A stretch of 44,156 bases of DNA, taken from assembly GCA_947631665.1 (NCBI GenBank), contig CANRMF010000014.1:1-44156 (forward strand), read 5' to 3'. The position numbers and the translations under genes were made by a program. Below, piece by piece: positions 1 through 7,441 of this stretch; positions within the stretch are counted from its first letter, which is position 1; each line of letters starts with the position of its first letter. The notes under the pieces are model-generated. The model made no database searches and was not told where the DNA came from. It was given only the letters and a program-made list of their open reading frames with translations. This DNA is from an uncultured Lachnospiraceae bacterium. GTDB taxonomy: Bacteria; Bacillota; Clostridia; Lachnospirales; Lachnospiraceae.

Positions 1-1
1 T

Positions 2-74
2 GGGATCTTAGCTCAGCTGGGAGAGCATCTGCCTTACAAGCAGAGGGTCACAGGTTCGAGCCCTGTAGGTCCCA
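2..74 (+). tRNA. tRNA-Val (anticodon TAC)
   Basis: A full cloverleaf can be drawn. The acceptor arm is GGGATCT paired with AGGTCCC, the D arm starts GCTC, the anticodon stem is TCTGC/GCAGA around the loop CTTACAA, and the T loop is TTCGAGC. The anticodon TAC reads valine GUA codons. The discriminator base is A74 and no CCA follows, so the 3' end must be added by the CCA-adding enzyme. It lies 25 bases before a second tRNA and probably belongs to a tRNA cluster that begins upstream. Confidence 0.95.
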
Positions 75-99
75 TTACATTTTTAAAGTTGCATTTTGT

Positions 100-173
100 G
101 GCGAGATAGCTCAGTTGGCTAGAGCACACGGTTCATACCCGTGGTGTCGGGGGTTCAAATCCCTTTCTCGCTA
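100..173 (+). tRNA. tRNA-Met (anticodon CAT), probably elongator
   Basis: The acceptor stem GGCGAGA pairs with TCTCGCT, with one G-T at the end. The anticodon stem CACGG/CCGTG holds the loop TTCATAC, and the T loop is TTCAAAT. The first acceptor pair is a G-T wobble, and the anticodon stem lacks the three G-C pairs of an initiator, so elongator methionine is the likely identity. A tRNA-Ile with a lysidine-modified CAT anticodon cannot be fully excluded by eye. CCA is not encoded. The T tract just after it (175-180) may help end transcription. Confidence 0.93.
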
Positions 174-182
174 CTTTTTTTA

Positions 183-211
183 TGTCAATTTATTGAAAAT
201 TATGGTATAAT
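183..211 (+). promoter_or_regulatory. Probable extended -10 promoter for the ispF operon
   Basis: TATAAT at 206-211 is preceded by TG at 203-204, the extended -10 pattern. The -35 match (around 183-188) is poor. A dyad, TACGAA at 222-227 and TTCGTA at 236-241, lies just past the expected start of transcription. Confidence 0.45.
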
Positions 212-331
212 TATGTATCTGTACGAAAAACTAAGTTCGTATAGATACTTTTTTCTGTTTATTCCGGCGAAAAATGTCGGAAAGACGCTTCTGATTCAGT
301 TAAGAGGCACAATAATAAAATGGAGTTTAAA

Positions 332-808
332 ATGAGAATTGGAATGGGATATGACGTCCACAAACTGGTGGAAGGACGAAAGTTAATTTTAGGCGGCGTG
401 GAAATTCCTTATGAGAAAGGGCTTTTAGGGCACTCGGACGCTGATGTTCTGCTTCACGCGGTGATGGACGCCCTGCTTGGCGCGTCGGCTTTAGGAGATA
501 TCGGAAAGCATTTTCCGGATACGGATCCGAAATATGCGGGGATTTCCAGTATTGAGTTAATGAAAGATGTAGGACAGCTTCTTAGAGAGCATGGAATAAA
601 AATAGGAAATCTCGATGCGACACTCATCTGCCAAAAACCGAAGATTGCGCCATATCGCGGGGAAATGATTAAAAACATTGCAGAGGCATTGCAGATTGAT
701 GTATCTCAGGTCAGCGTCAAGGCGACTACGGAGGAAGGACTCGGTTTTACGGGGGAGGGACTTGGAATATCTGCGCAGGCGATTGCATTAGTGTACGAAA
801 ACATGTAG
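332..808 (+). CDS. ispF: 2-C-methyl-D-erythritol 2,4-cyclodiphosphate synthase
   Basis: IspF cyclises CDP-methylerythritol 2-phosphate to MEcPP in the cytoplasmic MEP pathway to isoprenoids. The 158-residue protein starts [12 protein letters not shown], with metal ligands D8, H10 and H42 and the signature [17 protein letters not shown] from residue 35, all at the positions known for the family. An in-frame ATG lies 12 bases upstream at 320, but its GGAG (322-325) is the ribosome site for 332, so 332 is chosen. It heads an operon and is followed by a DUF2156 gene nine bases later. The pathway's IspH is also in this window, 38 kb away. Confidence 0.95.
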   Translation: MRIGMGYDVHKLVEGRKLILGGVEIPYEKGLLGHSDADVLLHAVMDALLGASALGDIGKHFPDTDPKYAGISSIELMKDVGQLLREHGIKIGNLDATLICQKPKIAPYRGEMIKNIAEALQIDVSQVSVKATTEEGLGFTGEGLGISAQAIALVYENM

Positions 809-817
809 GAGATAAAG

Positions 818-1747
818 ATGTCGGAGATCAGTTATCAGTTAAAAAACATTGAGATAAAGGATTATGAAAATTTAAAAAAATATTATAATCTCCGCAGACC
901 GGAGACAGCGGATAGTAACCTGCTGGACTTATTTATCTGGCTGAACCGTTATCCCACACAATATTTTCTGACAGAGAACGGACTCATTTGGGTTGCCAAA
1001 AGCGAGCAGGGACAGTACTATACGTCAGTGCCAAGTTGTAAAAGCGAGCATCTTCAGGAATGTTTTAATATGGCGCAGACATATTTTAATACAGTATTAA
1101 AAAAGAATCTTGTCATGTATCTGGTAGACCGGAAAGCGCTTGAACAGCTCAGCCTGCCTGAAGATAAATATGTCATTGTACCGGACAGGACTTACGCGGA
1201 TTACGTTTATGACGCCGAAAAACTCCGGACTTTCAGCGGGAAAAAATATCACGCCAAAAAAAATCATTTAAACTTTTTTAAACGTGAATATGAGGGGAGA
1301 TACCGCTTTGCATTTCTGTCAAAAGAAAATGAAACTGAGATTATGGAGTTTCTTGAGTGGTGGAAACTGGGAAAAAAGCATACGCAGGAGCATGAATTTA
1401 TCGACAGCGAGGCAGAGGGAATCCGGTATATTTTAGAACATGAACAGGTTTTTGATTATAAAATCGGCGCGGTTTACATCGATGACCGGCTGGAAGCGTT
1501 TACCATAGGAAATTACAGTCCGATAGAGGATATGGTATACATTCCGGTGGAAAAGGCAAATCCGAATATTCGCGGTCTTTATCAGTATATATGCAGTGAA
1601 TTTTTGAAACAGGCTTTTCCGGAAGCACTGAAGGTAAATCGTGAAGACGATATGGGACTGGAGGGACTGCGCAAGTCAAAGCTTTCCTATAATCCGATTT
1701 ATCTGGTTGAAAAATATACGGTTATTCAAAAGAAAATAGAACAATAG
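818..1747 (+). CDS. DUF2156 (LPG synthase C-terminal-like) protein
   Basis: A 309-residue soluble protein with no signal peptide or membrane segment. The stretch around residues 140-155 (SGKKYHAKKNHLNFFK) is typical of DUF2156, which has the GNAT-like double fold related to the catalytic domain of lysyl-phosphatidylglycerol synthase (MprF) and FemABX aminoacyl transferases. Stand-alone cytosolic members have no assigned reaction that I can state with certainty. The ribosome site AGGAG overlaps the ispF stop. The gene is followed by a GNAT gene and then cysS, which makes a role linked to aminoacyl-tRNA or protein N-acylation imaginable but unproven. Confidence 0.8.
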   Translation: MSEISYQLKNIEIKDYENLKKYYNLRRPETADSNLLDLFIWLNRYPTQYFLTENGLIWVAKSEQGQYYTSVPSCKSEHLQECFNMAQTYFNTVLKKNLVMYLVDRKALEQLSLPEDKYVIVPDRTYADYVYDAEKLRTFSGKKYHAKKNHLNFFKREYEGRYRFAFLSKENETEIMEFLEWWKLGKKHTQEHEFIDSEAEGIRYILEHEQVFDYKIGAVYIDDRLEAFTIGNYSPIEDMVYIPVEKANPNIRGLYQYICSEFLKQAFPEALKVNREDDMGLEGLRKSKLSYNPIYLVEKYTVIQKKIEQ

Positions 1748-1778
1748 CATCGAATTTATCAATAAAATGGAGTTGATT

Positions 1779-2798
1779 ATGATAAGATTTCTTGAACATT
1801 CGGAAAAACAGAATATCCGGCCTCTCTACGAACAGTGTTTTGAGGAACCGAAGCAATATACGGATTACTACTTTGAAAACAGGATACAGGAGGCGCAGGT
1901 AGCCGTCTGCGAGGAAGACGGAGAAATGGTCAGCGCCCTGCATTTAATTCCGAAAATGGTCATTATTGGAGAAATTAAGAGCAGAATTTTTTATATCTAC
2001 GGAGTGTGTACCGATATACTGCACCGAAATCAGGGATTTATGAACAAACTGTTTTGTCAGGCGCTTCATAATCTGTACGAAATCAAACAGCCGTTTACTT
2101 ATCTGATTCCGTCAGATGAGCAGAACGCCTGCATATATCAGAAGTTTGGATTTTCTTATGTCATGGACAGTCAGAAAACCAAGCCAAAAGAACTGTGCAG
2201 AAAGCCGACACATTCCCTGATTTCAAGGAAAGCGGAAAATGCGGATTTGGTGCGGCTTGCCATCTTTGCGCAGACCTGTACGGAAAAAATGTACGATATT
2301 ACACTCTGCCATGACGTAGAATACTTTAAAAAGATGAAAGAACTTGTAGATGTCGAAGGCGGACAGATAGAAATTTATGTCGAAGGAAAAGTAATCGTCG
2401 GGTATCGTATCTGGATAGACGATGAAATCATGGAAGAAGTACTTGATCATTCCATTAAGGGAACCATGACATGGTTAAGCTCCGAGAAAAAGCCGTATGT
2501 GATGGCGCGGATAGTAAATCTGAAAAATATTATGAAACAATTGAGCGTGGCGGGAGAAGGAAGTTCGATACTCCGTCTTTCTGATCCGGTCATTAAAGAA
2601 AACAACGGATATTTTCTGTTTTCCTATGCGGACGGAAAGATCCGCATAGAGCAGAAGAAAGAAGAAACATTCAAGGAAAAACCAAAGCTTGAATTGTCAA
2701 TCGGAGAGTTGACGGCGCACATCTTTGGATATAAGATGGTGGAGGGACTTCCGCAGTTCTGTTCCGAAAATGGATTTTTTATAAACGATTATGTGTAA
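1779..2798 (+). CDS. GNAT family N-acetyltransferase, Eis-like layout
   Basis: A 339-residue protein. The first 150 residues look like a GNAT domain, with a run of hydrophobic strands followed by the cofactor-loop region HRNQGFMNKL near residue 88. The later part (about 160-339) resembles the second GNAT and SCP2-like halves of the Eis family. These enzymes transfer an acetyl group from acetyl-CoA to amines; the substrate here is unknown. The start is set at 1779, not the in-frame ATG at 1767, because GGAG at 1769-1772 is the likely ribosome site. The end overlaps the region just upstream of cysS, so translation is probably coupled. Confidence 0.8.
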   Translation: MIRFLEHSEKQNIRPLYEQCFEEPKQYTDYYFENRIQEAQVAVCEEDGEMVSALHLIPKMVIIGEIKSRIFYIYGVCTDILHRNQGFMNKLFCQALHNLYEIKQPFTYLIPSDEQNACIYQKFGFSYVMDSQKTKPKELCRKPTHSLISRKAENADLVRLAIFAQTCTEKMYDITLCHDVEYFKKMKELVDVEGGQIEIYVEGKVIVGYRIWIDDEIMEEVLDHSIKGTMTWLSSEKKPYVMARIVNLKNIMKQLSVAGEGSSILRLSDPVIKENNGYFLFSYADGKIRIEQKKEETFKEKPKLELSIGELTAHIFGYKMVEGLPQFCSENGFFINDYV

Positions 2799-2811
2799 GA
2801 CAGGAGGCACT

Positions 2812-4224
2812 ATGAAAATATATAATACGCTGACAAAAAAGAAAGAGGAGTTTGTTCCTTTGCAGGAAGGAAAAGTACGAATGTATGTCTGCGGCCCTAC
2901 CGTATATGACCTGATTCATATCGGAAACGCCAGACCTATGATTGTGTTTGATACTTTCCGCAGATATTTGGAATATAAAGGATATGATGTAAACTTTGTT
3001 TCAAATTTTACAGATGTCGATGATAAAATCATCAAACGCGCGCTGGAGGAAGGAACGACCGCCGAAGAAATTTCTCAGCGCTATATCAGGGAATGTAAAA
3101 AAGATATGGAAGACATGAATGTCAAACCCGCCACGAAGCACCCGCTGGCAACGCAGGAAATCGGCGGCATGATCGATATGATTCAGACATTGATGGACAA
3201 AGGATATGCCTACAATTCCGACGGAACTGTTTATTTCAGGACAAGAAAATTTAAGGATTATGGGAAACTGTCCAAGAAAAATATTGACGACTTGGAAGCG
3301 GGACACAGAAATATCAAAGTGGCAGGAGAGGAGTCCAAAGAAGATCCGCTCGATTTTGTTCTCTGGAAACCGAAAAAGGAAGGCGAACCGTTCTGGAAAT
3401 CTCCATGGAGCGACGGCAGACCGGGTTGGCATATTGAATGCTCCGTAATGTCAAAAAAATATCTTGGCGATGAAATCGACATTCACGCAGGCGGAGAGGA
3501 TTTGGTTTTCCCGCATCACGAAAATGAGATTGCGCAGAGTGAGGCGGCAAACGGCTGTACATTTTCCAAATACTGGATGCATAACGCGTTTTTGAATATT
3601 GACGGGACGAAGATGTCTAAATCGCTGGGAAATTTCTTTACGGTCAGGGATATTTCTAAAAAATACGATCTTCAGGTATTGAGATTTTTTATGCTGAGCG
3701 CTCATTACAGAAGTCCGTTGAACTTTAACGCCGAGCTGATGGAAGCAGCGAAAAGCGGCTTGGAGCGGATTATTACGGCAGGAGAAAAAATCAGGGACGC
3801 ACAGCAGACCGGTACAGACGGCGAAATGACAAAGGAAGAACAGGATTTACTTGGAGAGGCTCAGACCTATGTGCAGAAGTTTGAGGCTGCGATGGAAGAT
3901 GACTGTAATACCGCAAACGCCATCTCTGCTGTATTTGAACTGGTAAAATTTACAAACAGCCGGCTGGATTCTTCCAATACAAAAAAATTTGCAAAACAGC
4001 TTTACGATATTTTACTCCGGTTATGCGAGGTTTTGGGGATTCTTTTGGAACGCAGAACTCAGGCGGTTGGCGATGAAGATTATATTAACGAGATGATTCA
4101 GAAACGCGCGCAGGCAAAGAAAGAGAAAAACTTCGCGCTGGCAGACAGTATCCGCGACGAGCTGGCAGGAAAGGGAATTATTCTGAAGGATACGCGGGAA
4201 GGGACAAAGTGGAGCAGAAATTAA
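2812..4224 (+). CDS. cysS: Cysteinyl-tRNA synthetase
   Basis: CysS charges tRNA-Cys with cysteine. The 470-residue class I enzyme shows the zinc ligand C27 in YVCGPTVYD, the HIGH-like motif HIGN (36-39), the second zinc region WHIECSVM and HHENE, and KMSKS at 267-271. The start at 2812 follows AGGAGG (2801-2806); an in-frame ATG at 2791 lies inside the preceding GNAT gene and lacks a site. Mini-RNase III follows directly, the usual Firmicutes order. No T-box leader is present in front of the gene, so it is probably expressed from the ispF promoter. Confidence 0.97.
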   Translation: MKIYNTLTKKKEEFVPLQEGKVRMYVCGPTVYDLIHIGNARPMIVFDTFRRYLEYKGYDVNFVSNFTDVDDKIIKRALEEGTTAEEISQRYIRECKKDMEDMNVKPATKHPLATQEIGGMIDMIQTLMDKGYAYNSDGTVYFRTRKFKDYGKLSKKNIDDLEAGHRNIKVAGEESKEDPLDFVLWKPKKEGEPFWKSPWSDGRPGWHIECSVMSKKYLGDEIDIHAGGEDLVFPHHENEIAQSEAANGCTFSKYWMHNAFLNIDGTKMSKSLGNFFTVRDISKKYDLQVLRFFMLSAHYRSPLNFNAELMEAAKSGLERIITAGEKIRDAQQTGTDGEMTKEEQDLLGEAQTYVQKFEAAMEDDCNTANAISAVFELVKFTNSRLDSSNTKKFAKQLYDILLRLCEVLGILLERRTQAVGDEDYINEMIQKRAQAKKEKNFALADSIRDELAGKGIILKDTREGTKWSRN

Positions 4225-4263
4225 ACCTTTGGGAGAAATAAAGATAAAACAGATAGGAGGCGC

Positions 4264-4401
4264 ATGGATTGGAAGAAACTCTATGCGCTTTTTCAGGGAA
4301 AGCAAGATGCAGGATATTTTTCAGATTATAAAAGAAAAAATGAATTTAAAGGACATCAATATTACAGATTATTCCCCACTGACACTGGCATATATCGGTG
4401 A
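4264..4401 (+). CDS. Possible 45-residue leader ORF overlapping mrnC
   Basis: AGGAGG at 4255-4260 is the best ribosome site in the cysS-mrnC junction, yet the ATG it faces (4264) opens a different frame from mrnC. That frame runs 45 codons (start MDWKKLYALFQ) and stops at 4399-4401, inside mrnC. I recognise no domain. It may be a translated leader peptide that couples mrnC to cysS, or chance. The spacing of three bases is short for a strong start. Confidence 0.25.
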   Translation: MDWKKLYALFQGKQDAGYFSDYKRKNEFKGHQYYRLFPTDTGIYR

Positions 4402-4744
4402 CGGGATTTATGAAATTGTCATTCGCACCATAATTGTTGACGAGGCAAACAGGCAGGTTCATAAAATTCATAAAGCGGCGTCTTCTTTAGTCAAAGCCGA
4501 AACTCAAAAAAATATGATATTGGCGGTGATGGACGGGCTGTCAGAGGCGGAATTGGCTGTTTTTAAACGGGGCAGGAATGCTAAGGCAGTGACAAGAGCC
4601 AAAAATGCCACTTTGGGCGATTACCGCATGGCAACCGGCTTTGAGGCACTGATGGGCTGGCTGTATCTGACGGGACAATCTGAGAGAATGATGGAACTGA
4701 TTGCCGACGGCCTGAAAAAAATAAAGGGAGAAAATCCTGTTTAG
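4307..4744 (+). CDS. mrnC: Mini-ribonuclease 3
   Basis: Mini-III is a dimeric RNase III catalytic domain without the double-stranded RNA-binding domain; in Bacillus it trims both ends of 23S rRNA precursor. The 145-residue protein matches the family length (about 143) and has the catalytic patch around D32 (LAYIGDGIYE) and the conserved KRGRNAKAVTRAKNATLGDYR region. The frame is open from 4229, but similarity begins at MQDIF; the start at 4307 has AGGGA at 4295-4299. The gene sits between cysS and rlmB, as in Bacillus, which fits a role in rRNA maturation. Confidence 0.9.
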   Translation: MQDIFQIIKEKMNLKDINITDYSPLTLAYIGDGIYEIVIRTIIVDEANRQVHKIHKAASSLVKAETQKNMILAVMDGLSEAELAVFKRGRNAKAVTRAKNATLGDYRMATGFEALMGWLYLTGQSERMMELIADGLKKIKGENPV

Positions 4745-4759
4745 GAAAACGGAGTAGTT

Positions 4760-5497
4760 ATGAGATACGAAGAATTTATGATAGAAGGAAGAAATGCGGT
4801 CATCGAGGCGTTTCGCTCAGGGAAAAACGTAGATAAACTGTTTCTGTTGGAACACAGTAAAGAAAGCGCAGTCAATACCGTCATTCGCGAAGCAAAAAAA
4901 CAGGATACGCTGATTCAGTATGTGAAAAAGGAACGGCTTGACCAGATGTCGGAAACCGGACGTCATCAGGGCGTGATTGCCTATATTGCGGCTTATGAGT
5001 ATGCAACCGTAGATGAAATATTGAAAAATGCGGAAAAAAAGGGAGAAGCCCCATTTATTTTTCTGTTAGACGATATTGAAGACCCTCATAATCTGGGAGC
5101 GATTATCCGTACTGCAAATCTTGCCGGCGCGCATGGAGTTATTATTCCAAAGCGCAGGGCCGCGGGGCTGACCGCAACCGCTGTCAAGGCGTCTGCGGGG
5201 GCAATCCATTATACGCCGGTAGCGAAAGTAACAAATCTTTCCAAGACCATTGAAGATTTAAAAAAGCAGGGACTTTGGTTTGTCTGCGCGGATATGGGCG
5301 GCACAATGATGTATGATTTGGATTTTACCGGCAGCATCGGACTGGTGATTGGCAATGAAGGCAGGGGCGTCAGCCGTCTGGTAAAGGAAAAATGTGATTT
5401 TACCGCGGCAATTCCGATGGCGGGAGACATTGATTCGCTCAATGCGTCGGTTGCGGCAGGCGTGTTAGCCTATGAAATTGTCCGGCAGAGAAGATAA
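4760..5497 (+). CDS. rlmB: 23S rRNA (guanosine-2'-O-)-methyltransferase RlmB
   Basis: A SpoU/TrmH-type SPOUT methyltransferase of 245 residues. It has an N-terminal substrate-binding domain (1-75, MIEGRNAV start) and the three SPOUT motifs: N111 and R117 in DPHNLGAIIRTANLAGA, IGNEGRGVS (197-205), and LNASVAAGVLAYE (227-239), which form the knotted SAM site. The family methylates the ribose of G2251 (E. coli numbering) in the 23S P loop. Placement after mrnC gives two 23S maturation enzymes in a row. The stop codon lies inside the terminator stem at 5491. Confidence 0.92.
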   Translation: MRYEEFMIEGRNAVIEAFRSGKNVDKLFLLEHSKESAVNTVIREAKKQDTLIQYVKKERLDQMSETGRHQGVIAYIAAYEYATVDEILKNAEKKGEAPFIFLLDDIEDPHNLGAIIRTANLAGAHGVIIPKRRAAGLTATAVKASAGAIHYTPVAKVTNLSKTIEDLKKQGLWFVCADMGGTMMYDLDFTGSIGLVIGNEGRGVSRLVKEKCDFTAAIPMAGDIDSLNASVAAGVLAYEIVRQRR

Positions 5498-5520
5498 AAA
5501 GAATTCCTTTTTATCTTTTT
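5491..5520 (+). terminator. Rho-independent terminator after rlmB
   Basis: The 11-base arm AAGATAAAAAG (5491-5501) pairs with CTTTTTATCTT (5507-5517) across a five-base loop, then T's. The stem is A-T rich and contains the rlmB stop codon. Confidence 0.75.
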
Positions 5521-5539
5521 CCAATGGGCGGAATCTACC

Positions 5540-5568
5540 TTGACGGCAGGTAGTCAATAGTATAAAAT
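5540..5568 (+). promoter_or_regulatory. Promoter for the yicC-gmk-rpoZ operon, with a dyad over the -35
   Basis: TTGACG (5540-5545), 17 bases, TAAAAT (5563-5568). A perfect dyad, CTACCT at 5535-5540 and AGGTAG at 5548-5553, brackets the -35 box and could be an operator. Confidence 0.65.
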
Positions 5569-5617
5569 ATATTCGATTATGAAATAATTACAAAACTCTT
5601 TACCGAAGGACAGAATT

Positions 5618-6496
5618 ATGATAAAAAGCATGACCGGATTTGGCAGGTTTGAACTATCATCAGAGGACAGAAAAGTCTCCGTTGAAATGAAATCCGTAAA
5701 TCACCGATATTTGGAATTAGGAATTAAACTGCCGAAGAAATTAAATTTTTTAGAGACAAAAATCCGCAATGAAGTGAAAAAGTATATTGAGCGCGGTAAG
5801 GTTGATATATTCATTACCTATGAAAATGATGGCGAGGGCAATGAATGTATCCGTTATAACAGCGCTCTGGCGCAGGAATATTATAATACATATCAGAAAA
5901 TCAGCGACGAACTTTCGATTGAAAACGATATCAAGACCAGCCTGATTATTAAAAGTCCCGACGTCATAACCATTGAAGCCGGCGAAGATGACGAAGAACT
6001 CATGGAACAGCTTGTGTTAAAGGCGGTGGACGGCGCTTCCGAAAAACTGGTAACTGCGCGGAGCGAGGAGGGATTGCGGCTTCAGACGGATTTGCTTCAA
6101 AAATTGGAGCGCATGATTGAAAATGTCAGGTTTATTGAGGAAAAATCCCCACTGATTGTATCGGAATACCGCGAAAAAATTAACGAAAAACTCCACGAAC
6201 TGCTGGAGGATTATCAGATTGATGAAAACCGGATTGCGCAGGAAGTGGTGCTGTTTGCGGACAGAATTTGCGTTGATGAGGAAATTGTCCGTTTATACAG
6301 TCATATAGCAGGTATGAAAGAGGCTGTTTTAAATGGCGGAACGATTGGCAGAAGACTGGATTTTATCGCGCAGGAGATGAATCGGGAAGCAAATACGACA
6401 TTGTCAAAAACGACTGATAAAGAAATCGCGGACGTTGCAATTGAGTTAAAAACAGAAATTGAAAAAATCCGCGAGCAGATTCAGAATATTGAATAA
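5618..6496 (+). CDS. YicC/YloC family endoribonuclease
   Basis: A 292-residue protein starting MIKSMTGFGR, the family's invariant opening. The N-terminal YicC domain covers about 1-155, followed by the C-terminal DUF1732 region (about 205-292, with GRRLDFIAQEMNREANT). Family members are metal-dependent endoribonucleases that act on structured RNA. The order yicC-gmk-rpoZ is conserved across Firmicutes. In Bacillus the small regulator remA lies between yloC and gmk; here only 12 bases separate them, so remA is missing from this spot. Confidence 0.9.
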   Translation: MIKSMTGFGRFELSSEDRKVSVEMKSVNHRYLELGIKLPKKLNFLETKIRNEVKKYIERGKVDIFITYENDGEGNECIRYNSALAQEYYNTYQKISDELSIENDIKTSLIIKSPDVITIEAGEDDEELMEQLVLKAVDGASEKLVTARSEEGLRLQTDLLQKLERMIENVRFIEEKSPLIVSEYREKINEKLHELLEDYQIDENRIAQEVVLFADRICVDEEIVRLYSHIAGMKEAVLNGGTIGRRLDFIAQEMNREANTTLSKTTDKEIADVAIELKTEIEKIREQIQNIE

Positions 6497-6508
6497 CAGG
6501 AGAAAGAG

Positions 6509-7123
6509 ATGAAACGGGGAAAATTGCTAGTCATATCCGGATTTTCGGGCGTGGGAAAGGGAACGGTTGTCCGCAGATTATTGGAAAAATATCCCAATTA
6601 CAAAATTTCCATTTCCGCCACGACAAGAAATCCGCGCGAAGGGGAAGAAGAAGGCGTTCATTATTTCTTTTTAAAGAAAGAAGCCTTTGAGAAAATGATT
6701 GAAAATCAGGAGCTTCTCGAGTACGCGGAATATGTGGAAAATTATTACGGCACGCCAAAACAATATGTCGAGGAAAACCTTGAAGCCGGAAATCATGTTA
6801 TTTTAGAAATTGAGGCGCAGGGAGCGCTTCAGATTAAACAGAAAATGCCGGAAACCATTATGATTTTTCTGCTTCCTCCAACCGCAGAGGAACTGAAAAA
6901 GCGTTTAATCGGCAGAGATACGGAAAGCGGCGAGGTGATTGAAAAACGCCTGAAGAAAGCTGCTGAAGAAACCGAAGCGCTGAAAAATTACGAATATTTT
7001 GTTATCAATGACGAAATAGATGCCTGTGCAGCCAATATCAACCGGATTGTCACAGGAAACAACCCTGTTCTGGCAGATGCAGGGCAGGTAGAAACAATAA
7101 AAAATCAAATTAAAAATTTTTGA
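6509..7123 (+). CDS. gmk: Guanylate kinase
   Basis: Gmk phosphorylates GMP to GDP with ATP, an essential step in guanine nucleotide supply and in (p)ppGpp balance. The 204-residue protein has the P loop GFSGVGKGT (11-19), the GMP-binding stretch SATTRNPREGEEEGVHYFF and the lid region RLIGRDTESGEVIEKRL. Length and motifs are ordinary. The ribosome site is AGGAGA at 6499-6504. It precedes rpoZ by 13 bases, the usual arrangement. Confidence 0.96.
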   Translation: MKRGKLLVISGFSGVGKGTVVRRLLEKYPNYKISISATTRNPREGEEEGVHYFFLKKEAFEKMIENQELLEYAEYVENYYGTPKQYVEENLEAGNHVILEIEAQGALQIKQKMPETIMIFLLPPTAEELKKRLIGRDTESGEVIEKRLKKAAEETEALKNYEYFVINDEIDACAANINRIVTGNNPVLADAGQVETIKNQIKNF

Positions 7124-7136
7124 AAGGAGTCTAATC

Positions 7137-7376
7137 ATGTTACACCCGTCTTATTCAGATTTAATGAAAGTAGTAAACAGTGAGGTGGAAGATGGAGAAC
7201 AGCCGGTAGTGCAGAGCCGTTATTCTATTGTTATGGCAGCTTCAAAAAGAGCCAGACAACTGATTTCAGGAGAAGAACCGCTGATTGATGCGCCGGAGGG
7301 GAAAAAACCGCTGTCCGTCGCAGTAGACGAACTCTATCAGTCTAAAGTGACAATTATGGGAGACGAAGAAGAATAA
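7137..7376 (+). CDS. rpoZ: RNA polymerase omega subunit
   Basis: A 79-residue protein with the omega core: SRYSIVMAASKRARQLI (27-43), the conserved helix that clamps the C-terminal tail of beta', then KPLSVAVDELYQSKV. Omega assists RNA polymerase assembly. The start has a strong site (AAAGGAG) and follows gmk in the same operon. Length is typical of clostridial omega proteins. An inverted repeat at 7391-7411 (TCTTCTG/CAGAAGA) follows the gene but has no T tract. Confidence 0.92.
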   Translation: MLHPSYSDLMKVVNSEVEDGEQPVVQSRYSIVMAASKRARQLISGEEPLIDAPEGKKPLSVAVDELYQSKVTIMGDEEE

Positions 7377-7441
7377 AATTTTTCTGAACTTCTTCTGTCT
7401 GCCGCAGAAGATAAAATACAATTCCGTTAAAGGAGATTTTT

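Noticed and set aside
2791-2811. T-box or other leader for cysS
   Set aside because: cysS directly follows the GNAT gene with no leader space; no T-box sequence is present.
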